Below the pieces are notes generated by a model that saw only the letters and a list, made by a program, of their open reading frames with translations, was not told the DNA's origin and ran no database searches. Shown here one piece after another: positions 17,252 through 25,798 of a stretch of DNA of 63,364 bases (position 1 is the stretch's first letter; each line of letters starts with the position of its first letter). The stretch comes from Azospirillum sp. B21. GTDB taxonomy: Bacteria; Pseudomonadota; Alphaproteobacteria; Azospirillales; Azospirillaceae. The stretch covers positions 67,086 through 130,449 of the forward strand of contig NZ_VTTO01000017.1 in the NCBI RefSeq assembly GCF_008364825.1, in the 5' to 3' direction. The position numbers were made by a program, and so were the translations under genes.

Positions 17252-17950
17252 CAGGACCACCGCCGGCCCGGCCGATCGGCCGCCGCGGTGGTGAAACTCG
17301 GCACCAGGTTGGCCAGCGTGTCGCCGGCGCCGATCAGCAGCAGGACCACCGCCGGTCCGCCCGGCCGCCGCCGCGGTGCAGATGGTGGCGCCTGGCAGCG
17401 CCAGCACGCTCTTGTCGCCGATCAGCAGCAGGATCACAGCCTGCCCGGCCGGTCGGCTGCCATAGTGGTGGATATCGGATCGAGGCGCGCGCCGGCACCA
17501 GCATCGCCAGCGCGCCATCGGCGCCGATCAGCTGCAGGATCACCATCGCCCGGTCTGTCGCTCGCCGCGGTGCTGCAGCTGGGTACGCGCGCCGGCACCA
17601 GCACCGCCAGCAGGCCGCCACGATGGTGGAGATCGAGGCGCGCGCTGGCACCAGGCCGGCCAGCGCGCCGCCGGCGCCGACCGGCAGCAGGATCACCGCC
17701 GGCCCGGCCGGTCGGCCGCCACGGTGGTGCAGCTGAACGCGCGCGTCGGCACCAGGCCGGCCAGCACGCCAGCGGCGCCAACCAGCTGCAGGATCACCGC
17801 TGGCACGGCCGGTCGGCCGCGGCGATCCAGGAGCTCGAGCCGCACGCCGGCAGCAGGCCCGCCAGCGCGCCGCTGGCGTCGGCCAGATGCAGGATCAGCG
17901 CTGGCCTGCACTGATGGTCGCCGCGGTGGTGCAGCTGGTCGCACGTCAGC
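17252..17950. repeat. Degenerate GC-rich repeat array, about seven units near 100 bp
   Basis: The phrase CAGGATCACCGCC or a close variant recurs at 17252, 17341, 17429, 17535, 17688, 17789 and 17890. Intervals are 89, 88, 106, 153, 101 and 101 bp. Each unit also contains a GGCCGGTCGGCCGC-like block, a GGTGGTGCAGCTG-like block and a GCCGGCACCAG-like block. On the minus strand a unit can be read as a hydrophobic GA-rich peptide (LIGADGALAMLVPARAS), but the frame changes between units, so I regard it as non-coding or decayed. It separates the methylase from an AT-richer island. Confidence 0.7.
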
Positions 17951-18103
17951 TCGGTGCTGGATGCCGCACTACGCCAATGCAACCGCCTAGGTAGCCAAGA
18001 AACCCGTTAAAATTGCCTTGAGCTAACGTGTCCATTCTGCAACAACAACCACAACATGCTTCGTTTCAACAAAGTGCAGAATTCGGCACAGGAGACTCCT
18101 TTT

Positions 18104-18538
18104 ATGAGCGAACAGCCGGACAAGTCCAATGTGCTTGTGCTTACCTCGCGGATCGCAACCGCCTACTTGCACAGCCATACCGTCCCAGCGTCCCACCTGC
18201 CCGATCTGCTTCGCTCGATCTTCAACAGCCTCTACTACGTTGAGGGTCCTGTTTCTGAACCGCCGGTCCCGATAGAGCCGGCGGTTTCCATTCGTCGGTC
18301 GGTAAGTCCCGATTCAATTACGTGCCTGGAATGTGGCCGAAAGTGCAGGATGCTGAAGCGGCACTTGAACAGTGAGCACGACCTAACTCCTGACCAGTAC
18401 CGGGCAAAATGGGGGCTTCCGCGCGAATATCCTATGACAGCACCAAACTACGCAGCTGCGCGTTCAGCCTTGGCTAAATCCTTAGGTCTTGGACGCTCAA
18501 CCCATCGACGGACTAAGTCCACCAGCAACAGCAAATAA
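18104..18538 (+). CDS. MucR/Ros-family zinc-finger regulator, 144 aa
   Basis: A Ros/MucR transcription factor. The zinc finger is C-x2-C-x9-H-x4-H, exactly the prokaryotic Ros spacing (ITCLECGRKCRMLKRHL), followed by LTPDQYRAKWGLP and YAAARSALAKSLGLGR, the family hallmark. The N-terminal 60 residues, with a helix that includes ATAYLHSHTVPASHLPDLLRSIF, form the oligomerisation part. MucR proteins bind AT-rich targets and act as silencers in alphaproteobacteria. ATG 18104 follows AGGAG; an in-frame ATG at 18056 adds an unlikely leader. A plasmid-borne copy could control transfer or accessory genes; no partner is evident. Confidence 0.92.
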   Translation: MSEQPDKSNVLVLTSRIATAYLHSHTVPASHLPDLLRSIFNSLYYVEGPVSEPPVPIEPAVSIRRSVSPDSITCLECGRKCRMLKRHLNSEHDLTPDQYRAKWGLPREYPMTAPNYAAARSALAKSLGLGRSTHRRTKSTSNSK

Positions 18539-18617
18539 GCGTTGCGCCTTGTGGATGCTAAGCCGCAGCTAATCAAATTCCTATTGCGACTTTTTATCAA
18601 AGCCAGGTGATTTCAAC

Positions 18618-19262
18618 ATGAATGAGCATGAGTACAGCGCCTACTTGAAACGTCTGCATAACCTCGTTTACGTCGAGCTTGCTCAAAAAGTCGCTGCTAT
18701 GGAATTTTTTGTTCGCAACGGCGAGTTAGTAAGGCGGGATGTGGCTGCCGGGCTCATCGAACCCGTACTCCCAGCCATAATATCGGGTCTTCATTACGAT
18801 GTTACTTTCTCGTTGTATCGCCTCTTCGACAAACGCAACAGTGATCGGAATATTTTTGATTTCCTGAATAAGACTGAGCAGATTCATGACCAACTTTCAT
18901 GGAAATCACCTTTCCCAAAAGATAATATCAAATCTCACCGATTGCTTCTCGATGAGCTTGCCGATCCCATCGGGCGCCTCGCCAAGAGAAGGAACAAATT
19001 TTTTGCCCACTACGACGGACGATACTTCGATGACAAGACGTTACTTGATATAGATTTTCCGTTTGGCGTCGATGACGCCTGCACATTGTTAGATGCTCTG
19101 GTGGAGATTGTTCTCTTTTACGGGTCCGCGTATGACGGTATCCACTCAGTCCGGAATTGGCAGATCGTGGTATATTCGTCCACAGAGCGCCTTTACAGCC
19201 GCATACGCGAGCAACCTCATATGGATGATTCCAGCCAGGGCGACGCAATCCGAACCACATAA
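18618..19262 (+). CDS. HEPN-domain protein, AbiU2-like, 214 aa
   Basis: A mostly helical protein with RRNKFFAH near residues 124-131, which fits the R-x(4-6)-H active site of HEPN RNases, within a context (LADPIGRLAKRRNKFFAHYDGRYF) like the AbiU2/HEPN group. HEPN proteins commonly cleave RNA in abortive-infection and toxin systems. Base composition here is visibly lower in G+C than the genes around it, a sign of recent acquisition. It starts 79 bp after the MucR-like gene and is followed by a convergent membrane-protein gene. No antitoxin gene is adjacent that I recognise. Confidence 0.65.
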   Translation: MNEHEYSAYLKRLHNLVYVELAQKVAAMEFFVRNGELVRRDVAAGLIEPVLPAIISGLHYDVTFSLYRLFDKRNSDRNIFDFLNKTEQIHDQLSWKSPFPKDNIKSHRLLLDELADPIGRLAKRRNKFFAHYDGRYFDDKTLLDIDFPFGVDDACTLLDALVEIVLFYGSAYDGIHSVRNWQIVVYSSTERLYSRIREQPHMDDSSQGDAIRTT

Positions 19263-19290
19263 CCGCCCGTGTCTCGTGGCAATATCGGTC

Positions 19291-20301
19291 TCATCTTTCA
19301 CCAGCCCCCGAGCGAGGGCTAACGGGCATCGGCACTGGAACGTCAGGTCCCGGCGCTGTTGCAGGACTTTCCGGCGGATGCGCTACGTCTACGGCCGGCG
19401 CGATGGACAGAGGAATGGTCTGTCGGATTACCGGAGCTTGCTCTGCTTGTGCTCCGGGACCTCCTTCGGGACCTCCCCGTAGCTCCACGGCCCCTTCACG
19501 ACGATGTGCATCCCCGGAGCCTTTGGCTTCTCCAGGACGGTCCCCTTGCTGTCCCGCAGCGTTCGTGTTCTCAGTTCCTGAGCGCGCAGTGGTCGCTTGT
19601 CCATAGGACCCTCCGTTAACCGCATCGTGAACCAATATAGCAACGATCAGCGCCAGTGCGAAGGCCAGCGCGACCATGAGTGCCGAGAATGCCCTGCTGC
19701 GGGCCCTCAGACGCGCCCAGTTGTTGGAACGGCTCGCCTGCGCCGCCTTTGCGATCTGTGGAATGAGCGTATTCCTGAGATCGTCCATAATGGCCTGCTC
19801 GACCACCTGATCTGTTGCGGACTCCAGCGCCGGTCCATCGGCGTCGGCTCCCGCCGGCGACAGGAGTTTCACGCCGTCATCTTCCGGCGCATCCGGTGCC
19901 TCTGTGCCCTTGCGGTAGTAGGTGGCAAGGCTCCCCGAATAGGCCAGGATCTCCTCGGCGTGCATCGGAGACTTGTCTTCACGCCTGCGGACCACCTGAT
20001 AGAGGAAGTACAGCAGAGACGCCAAACTCGCCAGCACACCACTGAGCAGGCCGAAAACCAGCAGCGGCCACGGCTTCAGCGATGCGCTGGGCAGGAGGCT
20101 GCGCGCAAAGCCGACGAACGTCACCAGCACGCCAATAGAGGTGGCGAAGAACGGCAAGCTCCGGACCACGTTCTCTTCCTGCTCCAGCTCGCGCTTGTAG
20201 TGCTCGGAGACTAGCCTCTCCACATACTCCGCGGCCTTGCCGGAGAGCCCGGCCGCCTGCGTGGCCGATCCCATATCCTTAGACTGATCGTCGGTGCTCA
20301 T
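19291..20301 (-). CDS. Membrane protein with long polar C-terminus, 336 aa
   Basis: Residues about 50-105 contain two closely spaced membrane segments (LPFFATSIGVLVTFVGFARSLL, then WPLLVFGLLSGVLASLASLLYFLYQ). A third lies near 200-220 (AFSALMVALAFALALIVAILVH). The last 110 residues are polar and rich in Gly, Pro and Ala, with a low-complexity character. The paired N-terminal segments recall SLATT-type effector domains, but the match is loose. It faces the HEPN gene tail to tail with a 28-bp gap. ATG 20301 is chosen; a start at 20340 is possible. Confidence 0.6.
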   Translation of the reverse strand: MSTDDQSKDMGSATQAAGLSGKAAEYVERLVSEHYKRELEQEENVVRSLPFFATSIGVLVTFVGFARSLLPSASLKPWPLLVFGLLSGVLASLASLLYFLYQVVRRREDKSPMHAEEILAYSGSLATYYRKGTEAPDAPEDDGVKLLSPAGADADGPALESATDQVVEQAIMDDLRNTLIPQIAKAAQASRSNNWARLRARSRAFSALMVALAFALALIVAILVHDAVNGGSYGQATTARSGTENTNAAGQQGDRPGEAKGSGDAHRREGAVELRGGPEGGPGAQAEQAPVIRQTIPLSIAPAVDVAHPPESPATAPGPDVPVPMPVSPRSGAGER

Positions 20302-21018
20302 CCGTGACCTTCGCGGCAGGGGGGCAGGACGGATCGGCACACTCCCCGATGGCCGTTCGCCCCGGCCAGATTGGCGGGCTTGTGTCGAACAAGGAAGCTG
20401 GCAACGCCAGATGCGGCCTCACCTACCATTCTATCCATTCGCTCACGGTCCCACTCTGCAATAACCCGCCTGCTCATTCAAGTTGCTTTCGTGATTTTAT
20501 TCACGATCCGGTCACGACCACTCTTCATTTATACTTATCTCTAGTTGGCTTTAATTATCATGTCGAGACAGTGGCTCCATCTCTCTGCTACAACGTCGCG
20601 TCGCGATTCGGGTGCCTCCTCATCCTTTCCCGACCAGATGCTTGGCGGAGCGGCCGATCAAGGCTGGACGCTCGTCGGTGTCAGAAGGTCACGGTACACA
20701 TCCGGCAGCAAACCTGCCGCTCGTCCTGACGTTACGGTGAATACTGCGGATTTTCTATTGCAGACTGCCATTGATTGCGCAGATTTTTATTTGAGGCTTA
20801 TGCGTTTTCTTGTTGCCTGCTTTATTTTGCGCGGATACTTTTCTTCTCGTCGGCCGGCCTAGCGCAACTCTGCTGGGCGCTGACATCAACCCCACCTCGT
20901 TGATCTGCTCGCATCTGTGCCGCGCACCGCTCCTCTTCCGAGGGCAGCGCGCACTCCGATTACCGAGCTTTCCAGTCGCACTGCACAAGCGATGGACGCC
21001 GATTCCCAGGAGACGACA
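20302..21018. other. Long intergenic region with a small inverted repeat
   Basis: About 700 bp between divergent genes with no reading frame I can support. It contains TCGTGA (20489-20494), a six-base spacer and TCACGA (20501-20506), a perfect inverted repeat in an AT-rich stretch about 190 bp upstream of the leftward membrane-protein gene, which could be an operator. The final 12 bases carry the AGGAG ribosome site of the next gene. Confidence 0.45.
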
Positions 21019-21705
21019 GTGAACGCAACGACTTACCGTGAATCCGACCGCGTGCGCTTGGTCCGGATGCCCAATGACCCCGATCCGGTGCCGGCCGGTA
21101 TGGAGGGAACCGTCGTGCATGTGACCGATCTGTCCTGCCTGGAGGCCGGTCAGGTGCAGGTTGGCGTGGCATGGGACAACGGGCGCATCTTGGCTGCCGT
21201 CTGTCCACCCGACGAACTGGAGCCCGTGACGACCACCGTCAGACGCTATGCGGTGCGGTGCCAAGGCGGAGGTCAGGGCCTGTTCGCGGATTGCCCTGCC
21301 TTGGCGGTGTTCGAAATCCGCCGGCCGCTGGCGGAGTTCATCGTCAGGATGGCCACCCTGGTACAGGCCAACGGCCTCACCAAGGTGGAGAAGACAAGCG
21401 CGAGTGCATGGTGGCTGGAGCGCGATCCGCGTGACGCCGACGCCGACGCCGACGATTGCCCCATTAATCCGGCGACGCTGTCATGGGCCTCCGAAGACGA
21501 GATGAGGTCCGAATGCGACCACCTCGTCGTGACGGACCGCGCCTTTTCGTTCACCTGTTACCGCAGGCATGGAGACGACTTGATCGAGACGGTCGAGCAG
21601 CCGATCGCTGAGCTTGCCCGGCACTTCGCCATTCCGTTCGACGCTCCCGCTGACCGAGACACCGCGCCTTCGGCCAGCGCCGCCCCCAGCCTCCCCAACA
21701 GCTAA
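21019..21705 (+). CDS. DUF4314-containing protein, 228 aa
   Basis: The N-terminal 60 residues match the DUF4314 pattern: YRESDRVRLVRMP, then PAGMEGTVVHV, VQVGVAWDNGRILAAV and a closing DELEPV. That is an SH3-like barrel of unknown role found in plasmid and phage proteins. The rest includes an immunity-like acidic surface but no recognised domain. I place the start at GTG 21019 because AGGAG ends six bases before it; ATG 20992, in frame and upstream, has no ribosome site. It opens a rightward run of small unknown genes. Confidence 0.7.
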   Translation: MNATTYRESDRVRLVRMPNDPDPVPAGMEGTVVHVTDLSCLEAGQVQVGVAWDNGRILAAVCPPDELEPVTTTVRRYAVRCQGGGQGLFADCPALAVFEIRRPLAEFIVRMATLVQANGLTKVEKTSASAWWLERDPRDADADADDCPINPATLSWASEDEMRSECDHLVVTDRAFSFTCYRRHGDDLIETVEQPIAELARHFAIPFDAPADRDTAPSASAAPSLPNS

Positions 21706-21835
21706 AGCCGGTCCATGCCTAGGCCGTCTCGTCCTGACCACCAGTGACCGGGCGGCCATCCCGGCTACGGCTGCTTCCTGATCGACAGTCCCCTTACTGT
21801 CCCGCCACCGCGGCTCCACCCTTCCTCTGACGAGC

Positions 21836-22579
21836 ATGAGCGCCCAGATGTCCCGAGTGAGCCAATCCCAACTCGTTCTGCCCCTCCTTTCCGTTCTGGA
21901 CGAGCATCCCCGCGGCCTTTCCACAACCGACGCTGTTGCAGCCGTTGCTGAAAGGGTTGGCATCGCTCCCGCGGACCGGGACCGGGCGGTCGCCCTTCCC
22001 TCCGGCGCGGAGACCCTCATCGAACACGGGCGAGAGGTGGCTCGACTGCCTCCTACGGACGGGCTGCTAGGCGAGCATGCGCTCCCCTACGGCAACGACG
22101 TTTTCCGGGTCCTGGTCGGTTGCGAAAGCACCCCCGCCCCCGTCCACTGCCGCCGCCGCACACGCCGCGATCTGGACACGACAGCCGACGTGCTGAGGCA
22201 CTTCCCCGGTCGTACCGAGACCGATCCTGATGTGCAGCCGACGATCCATGCGTGCACCGTGCTGCTCGACGAGATCGGCTCCCGGTTTGGGGACGCGACT
22301 GAGCATCTCTGGGAACATTTCGTCGACCTGGTCGACGATTGCATGGGGCACGATGCCGCCGCCGGCGCGAACAGCGTGCCTGACGGTCCCGATGGGGAGG
22401 AGGTGATCGAGTTCTGCTTCGCTCGCGGGTCGGAGATCAACAATGCGGGCATCGCCGCTCAGGTCGCGACCGTGCTGGCCTATCACGGAGCCGAGGAGGG
22501 TGCACGCTTGGTCCGCGCTCTGTACGTTCCGGTGCAGCCGTCTCCCGCGCTGGCGCCCGCCCTTCGTGAGGAGGCATAA
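21836..22579 (+). CDS. Unknown protein with a truncated Mrr-N-like winged helix, 247 aa
   Basis: Residues 8-55 (LVLPLLSVLDEHPRGLSTTDAVAAVAERVGI) resemble the winged-helix Mrr N-terminal domain, like the start of the methylase at 15812. The domain breaks off abruptly around PSGAETL, and an unrelated acidic helical part follows (LLDEIGSRFGDATEHLWEHFVDLVDD). The abrupt switch suggests a fusion or an old frameshift. No nuclease motif is present. It is followed three bases later by another gene, so they are co-transcribed. Confidence 0.55.
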   Translation: MSAQMSRVSQSQLVLPLLSVLDEHPRGLSTTDAVAAVAERVGIAPADRDRAVALPSGAETLIEHGREVARLPPTDGLLGEHALPYGNDVFRVLVGCESTPAPVHCRRRTRRDLDTTADVLRHFPGRTETDPDVQPTIHACTVLLDEIGSRFGDATEHLWEHFVDLVDDCMGHDAAAGANSVPDGPDGEEVIEFCFARGSEINNAGIAAQVATVLAYHGAEEGARLVRALYVPVQPSPALAPALREEA

Positions 22580-22582
22580 CCT

Positions 22583-22972
22583 ATGGCAACGCTCCTTTCC
22601 GTTCTCGACCTGTCAGTCTCTCATCTGACCTCCGCCGCGCGCGCGGTGCTAGACGCTGCTGGGGCCGACGCGCTGCATCGGATGCAGGAAGGTCGAGCGT
22701 TGCCGGCGGGTGTCAGCCTCAGCGCACCTGCGGCCGCGCGCAACAGCCCTGCCCATGTCCTGGTCGTCACGCCAATGGTCTACGGCTGGTTCTGCTACTG
22801 TCCGGACGAGACGAACGCGCTGGAGGAGGCAGGCGTGCCCGAAGAGTTGATCCGCATCTTCCAGCACGCCCGCCGGAATGGCGCCAATTATGTGCTGTTC
22901 GATGCCGATGCGGCTGAGGATCCTGCCCTCCCCTGCTTCAACGATCAGCAGCCTGTAGACCCCAGCCAGTAG
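22583..22972 (+). CDS. DUF5983-like protein, 129 aa
   Basis: Pattern SVSHLTSAARAVLDAAG, then VTPMVYGWFCYCPDE and ELIRIFQHARRNGANYVLFDADA fits the DUF5983 family found in phages and plasmids, whose role is unknown. It begins three bases after the stop of the previous gene, which supports co-translation. No membrane segment or signal peptide. Confidence in the family name is moderate because I compare from memory. Confidence 0.6.
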   Translation: MATLLSVLDLSVSHLTSAARAVLDAAGADALHRMQEGRALPAGVSLSAPAAARNSPAHVLVVTPMVYGWFCYCPDETNALEEAGVPEELIRIFQHARRNGANYVLFDADAAEDPALPCFNDQQPVDPSQ

Positions 22973-23006
22973 TGATCCAATTCCTGGCCGGGACACTGAA
23001 GCCATT

Positions 23007-23046
23007 TGTGGAGCCGCTGCGGCGCCTGTGGAGCCGCTGCGGCGCC
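23007..23046. repeat. 20-bp tandem duplication
   Basis: TGTGGAGCCGCTGCGGCGCC occurs at 23007-23026 and immediately again at 23027-23046. It lies in the 80-bp gap between convergent genes and may be a simple replication-slippage product. Confidence 0.9.
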
Positions 23047-23050
23047 GGGA

Positions 23051-23308
23051 TCATTCTCCGGGACCGGTCATAGTCCCGGTGACGGCGCCGTCGATCTGTT
23101 CGAGCCAAGTTGCTCGCTTGTCCAGCGGTAGGAGCTCCCAGGCGAGTATCAATGAGCAGAGATACAGGGGCACGCCGCTGGAGAGCTCGCCGCGCAGCGC
23201 CCGGCCAACGCTGTTGGGAGCCAGCCCGGCAACGACCGCGAGGGTCTGTTGGTTGAGGCCGGCGGCATCCGCTCGCCTTCCCCAGTAGGAAGTGGGTTTC
23301 TTTGCCAT
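23051..23308 (-). CDS. Small HTH protein, 85 aa
   Basis: A short protein with a Cro/C1-like helix-turn-helix: LNQQTLAVVAGLAPNSVGRALRGE (about 18-42). The rest is one hydrophobic-polar helix pair. It could repress its own promoter and the divergent small genes at 23422. The ATG 23308 is used; an ATG 12 codons upstream is in frame but would extend into the operator-like repeat at 23334-23353. Confidence 0.65.
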   Translation of the reverse strand: MAKKPTSYWGRRADAAGLNQQTLAVVAGLAPNSVGRALRGELSSGVPLYLCSLILAWELLPLDKRATWLEQIDGAVTGTMTGPGE

Positions 23309-23333
23309 GAGGATCACGTTAGCGGGTCCAAAT

Positions 23334-23353
23334 AAACAACACAATGTTTGTTT
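23334..23353. promoter_or_regulatory. Operator-like inverted repeat
   Basis: AAACAA (23334-23339), eight bases, TTGTTT (23348-23353) in an AT-rich stretch between the leftward HTH gene and rightward small genes. Its position suits autoregulation by that HTH protein. Confidence 0.35.
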
Positions 23354-23421
23354 TCACTTGCGCCGATAACAACCATTATGTATCTTATCCGTATTCCAGT
23401 CATTTCTGAGGTTCGCTTCTG

Positions 23422-23544
23422 ATGGACCGTATCGCCGCCGAGCTCTCCGCCCGCCTCGATGCCGAGGATCGGTTGTCCAATATGGCGCTCATGCGGCGTG
23501 CGGCGGACGAGCTGGTACGCGACCTAGTCCAACGCCAGCTTTAG
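23422..23544 (+). CDS. Very small hypothetical protein, 40 aa
   Basis: A 40-residue amphipathic helix protein (AAELSARLDAEDRLSNMALM then RRAADELVRDLVQRQL). GAGG lies about ten bases upstream of ATG 23422, and the next gene begins 16 bp after its stop. The strongly amphipathic pattern and position suggest it is expressed; no family recognised. Confidence 0.45.
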   Translation: MDRIAAELSARLDAEDRLSNMALMRRAADELVRDLVQRQL

Positions 23545-23560
23545 AGAGGGATGTGCCCAA

Positions 23561-23800
23561 ATGGCTGACATACTGCATCGCGAATATCACCTCCGCCCCG
23601 CCGGCCGCTGCTGCGACTTCGTTGTCGTGACCGCTCCGACGCGCGGTGAAGCACTAGAGCAGCTTAAACGCGCGGCCTATGCCGACTACCCTGATAACTT
23701 CCCGCCTGAGTGGGAGATTTTTGAAGGCGTGCTCAAGCGCATTTGCCGTGAAGATGCTCACAATGCGTTGTTCGGCCAACTGTCGTTGCCCCATCTCTGA
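23561..23800 (+). CDS. Hypothetical protein, 79 aa
   Basis: Small soluble protein starting with REYHLRPAGRCCDFVVVTAPTRGEALEQLKRAAY, a strand-strand-helix pattern. GAGAGGGA lies ten bases upstream of ATG 23561. Probably in an operon with the 40-residue gene before it. No family recognised. Confidence 0.6.
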   Translation: MADILHREYHLRPAGRCCDFVVVTAPTRGEALEQLKRAAYADYPDNFPPEWEIFEGVLKRICREDAHNALFGQLSLPHL

Positions 23801-23859
23801 CAGCTAGGCACGGCACTTTCTTCCTTATTCAGCCACATTCAGTCTGTGGATACGCCCCC

Positions 23860-24888
23860 ATGTCGAGCCTTTTCTCCCCAAGCGACCTGCCCCTCGCACC
23901 CGCGCCGGATCGTTCGGCCTCAAGATCCCGCTGTGGTGCGACCGCGCCTGCACACTCCATCGCCGACACTGCCGCCGCCTATGGCGTTGCAAGCAAGGCT
24001 GACAAGACGGCCGAGAACGCGGAGATCGCCGCGGCCTTCCAGGCGCGGTATCCATCGGACCGCCTGTTGCCGATGCCCGCCCCGCCGCATACCGACTGGA
24101 CGGCGGAGCGCGTGGAGTTGGTGCGTGAGTTGTCGGAACGCCTCGTGGCGGCGAGCGGGGACTATCGCACTGCCAACCTCTGGCGTGCCAACCTCGCGCG
24201 GCCGCGCGGGGAGTTTTCCAGTCCGGATGCAGCGTTGCGTCGCGTCGTCGAAGGCTGCGAGTTGCGGGTGCGCATCCAAGCCGGCCTTGAGCCGGGCTTT
24301 CGCTACCGGGACCCCGCAGAGGTGACCGCACCAGAACCATCGGTGGCCGCGCCACCAGCGCTGACCAAGACCAAGCGTCGCGCGCGGATCGCCATGCCGT
24401 CCTGTGGCTTGGCACTCCAGATGCGGGCGGGGCACTGTATCGTATCGGTATCGTGGGGGAACCAGCATTCATCCCCCCCGCCCGGGCTGCCTCGCGTCAT
24501 CTGGCAGCTGGCGGTACCGGCCTTCGACCGGGCTTATGCCATGGCCTGCGCGCCGGACTTCATCCCCGGCACCGGCTGGGCAGTCGGAGTCAGCTTCCAA
24601 CACGCCGACGGCGCCCGCTGGTCTGAGGAGGCGAAAGGACGGGTGCGCCGGCGGAACCTGGAAAAACGGCTCGAGAGTAAGGCCCCGCTGTTTGCCAAGC
24701 TCTTCGTCGCCGCTGAACTCGCGGCTCGCCCTGACTATTTCGCTGGCAAGCCGTATGATAGGCAGCCCTTGCCGCGCCCCACGCAGGAGTCTCCCCAGGC
24801 TCCGGAACAGGTTGGCCAGCCAGTGCCCTACACGCCGCAATCGGAGATGCTGGGCCACAACGGTGGTCCACCGCTCGGTCCGGTCTGA
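23860..24888 (+). CDS. Hypothetical protein, 342 aa
   Basis: Not recognised. Residues 40-130 are helical and charged; the middle (about 175-240) reads as a beta-rich unit with two cysteines (IAMPSCGLALQMRAGHCIVSVSWG). The tail is proline- and glutamine-rich and ends GHNGGPPL, a short motif seen at the C-terminus of several alphaproteobacterial mobile-element proteins that I cannot name. There is no strong ribosome site before ATG 23860, so the start is uncertain. Confidence 0.55.
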   Translation: MSSLFSPSDLPLAPAPDRSASRSRCGATAPAHSIADTAAAYGVASKADKTAENAEIAAAFQARYPSDRLLPMPAPPHTDWTAERVELVRELSERLVAASGDYRTANLWRANLARPRGEFSSPDAALRRVVEGCELRVRIQAGLEPGFRYRDPAEVTAPEPSVAAPPALTKTKRRARIAMPSCGLALQMRAGHCIVSVSWGNQHSSPPPGLPRVIWQLAVPAFDRAYAMACAPDFIPGTGWAVGVSFQHADGARWSEEAKGRVRRRNLEKRLESKAPLFAKLFVAAELAARPDYFAGKPYDRQPLPRPTQESPQAPEQVGQPVPYTPQSEMLGHNGGPPLGPV

Positions 24889-24962
24889 CTCCGACACATC
24901 CCCTCCTGCCCGTCACCAGTCCGTCCACGACTAGGGCGCGCGCCTCAACTCAGGGCCTCACC

Positions 24963-25217
24963 ATGCTGTTTCCAGACCTTCCTGACGCGCCGGCCACACC
25001 GATGTTGGAAAAGCACTGCACCCCCAATGAGATCGCCTTCCTGCGGATCAGGCTGGGCCGAAAAGGTGTTCGCAGCCTCCTCCCCACAAAGGCGGACTTC
25101 AAGCGCTTGGAACGGGGCGGGTGGATTGCCGACGATAAGGCACCGACCGACAAAGCCAAACGTGCGGTCGAGGATTACGAGAATCGCCACGGGATCTACG
25201 CCCCTCCCCCGGGCTGA
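24963..25217 (+). CDS. Hypothetical protein, 84 aa
   Basis: Small basic protein. FLRIRLGRKGVRSLLPTKADFKRLERGGWI suggests a small nucleic-acid-binding domain, but no family is recognised. Its last 22 bases overlap the end of the convergent gene at 25196. The ribosome site is weak. Confidence 0.5.
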   Translation: MLFPDLPDAPATPMLEKHCTPNEIAFLRIRLGRKGVRSLLPTKADFKRLERGGWIADDKAPTDKAKRAVEDYENRHGIYAPPPG

Positions 25218-25798
25218 CCGTCGGCACCAAGCGCGACAAGCCTCGCAAGGTCCAACTCGCCCTCCGTGCCCCAGCCGGCGGTGCCAGTCTTAACCTTCGG
25301 CCGGAACGCCTCGTACAGCCCGAACGCCTGACGGCCCAAGTCAGCCGCTGGCAGGGAGTGGGCCAGCGCTGTCATGGCTTCGCGTACTTCATCCAAGTCA
25401 TCCCCGAACTTGCCAGCCAGGTACCGGCTGACGCTCTGCGGCATGATGGCCTTGCCTTGGCGCAATGCGCGCAGGCCGTCTTCGGTTCGAACGGCGGCGA
25501 TCGACCACCCCATGAGCTCGAGTTGGATCGCCTCGCCGTGCTCGAGCGCCTTGCGCGTCTGGTTCACCGTCTCAGGGCTCGGTTGATAGATCCCCAATCG
25601 AACACCTTTGGAGTGCGCTGTGAGACCCGACAGGGCCTTGCCCATAGTGAGCGCCTCGTCGCGGTCAAAGCCCAGCTGTTCCGCGACCACCGCTGCCCAC
25701 AGCGTCAACACCGGCGCACGGTTGATCATGATCTTTCGACGCGAACCCGGCATGGCCCCATCCAGGTAATGATGCTTCTCCCCAACAGTGGCCAACAT
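25196..25798 (-). CDS. Conserved hypothetical protein, 200 aa
   Basis: The first third (INRAPVLTLWAAVVAEQLGFDRDEALTMGKALSGL) is a helical domain I have seen in uncharacterised bacterial proteins, but I cannot give a function. The middle contains MPQSVSRYLAGKFGDDLDEVREAMTALA. ATG 25798 is preferred over GTG 25810 because GGA lies about seven bases upstream. It overlaps the 3' end of the large gene before it by 73 bp on the same strand, an unusually long overlap. Confidence 0.6.
   Translation of the reverse strand: MLATVGEKHHYLDGAMPGSRRKIMINRAPVLTLWAAVVAEQLGFDRDEALTMGKALSGLTAHSKGVRLGIYQPSPETVNQTRKALEHGEAIQLELMGWSIAAVRTEDGLRALRQGKAIMPQSVSRYLAGKFGDDLDEVREAMTALAHSLPAADLGRQAFGLYEAFRPKVKTGTAGWGTEGELDLARLVALGADGQPGGGA

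Noticed and set aside
17174..17990. Several long open frames across the repeat array in both strands
   Set aside because: They change frame between repeat units and consist of low-complexity Arg/Ala/Gly sequence, with no ribosome sites.
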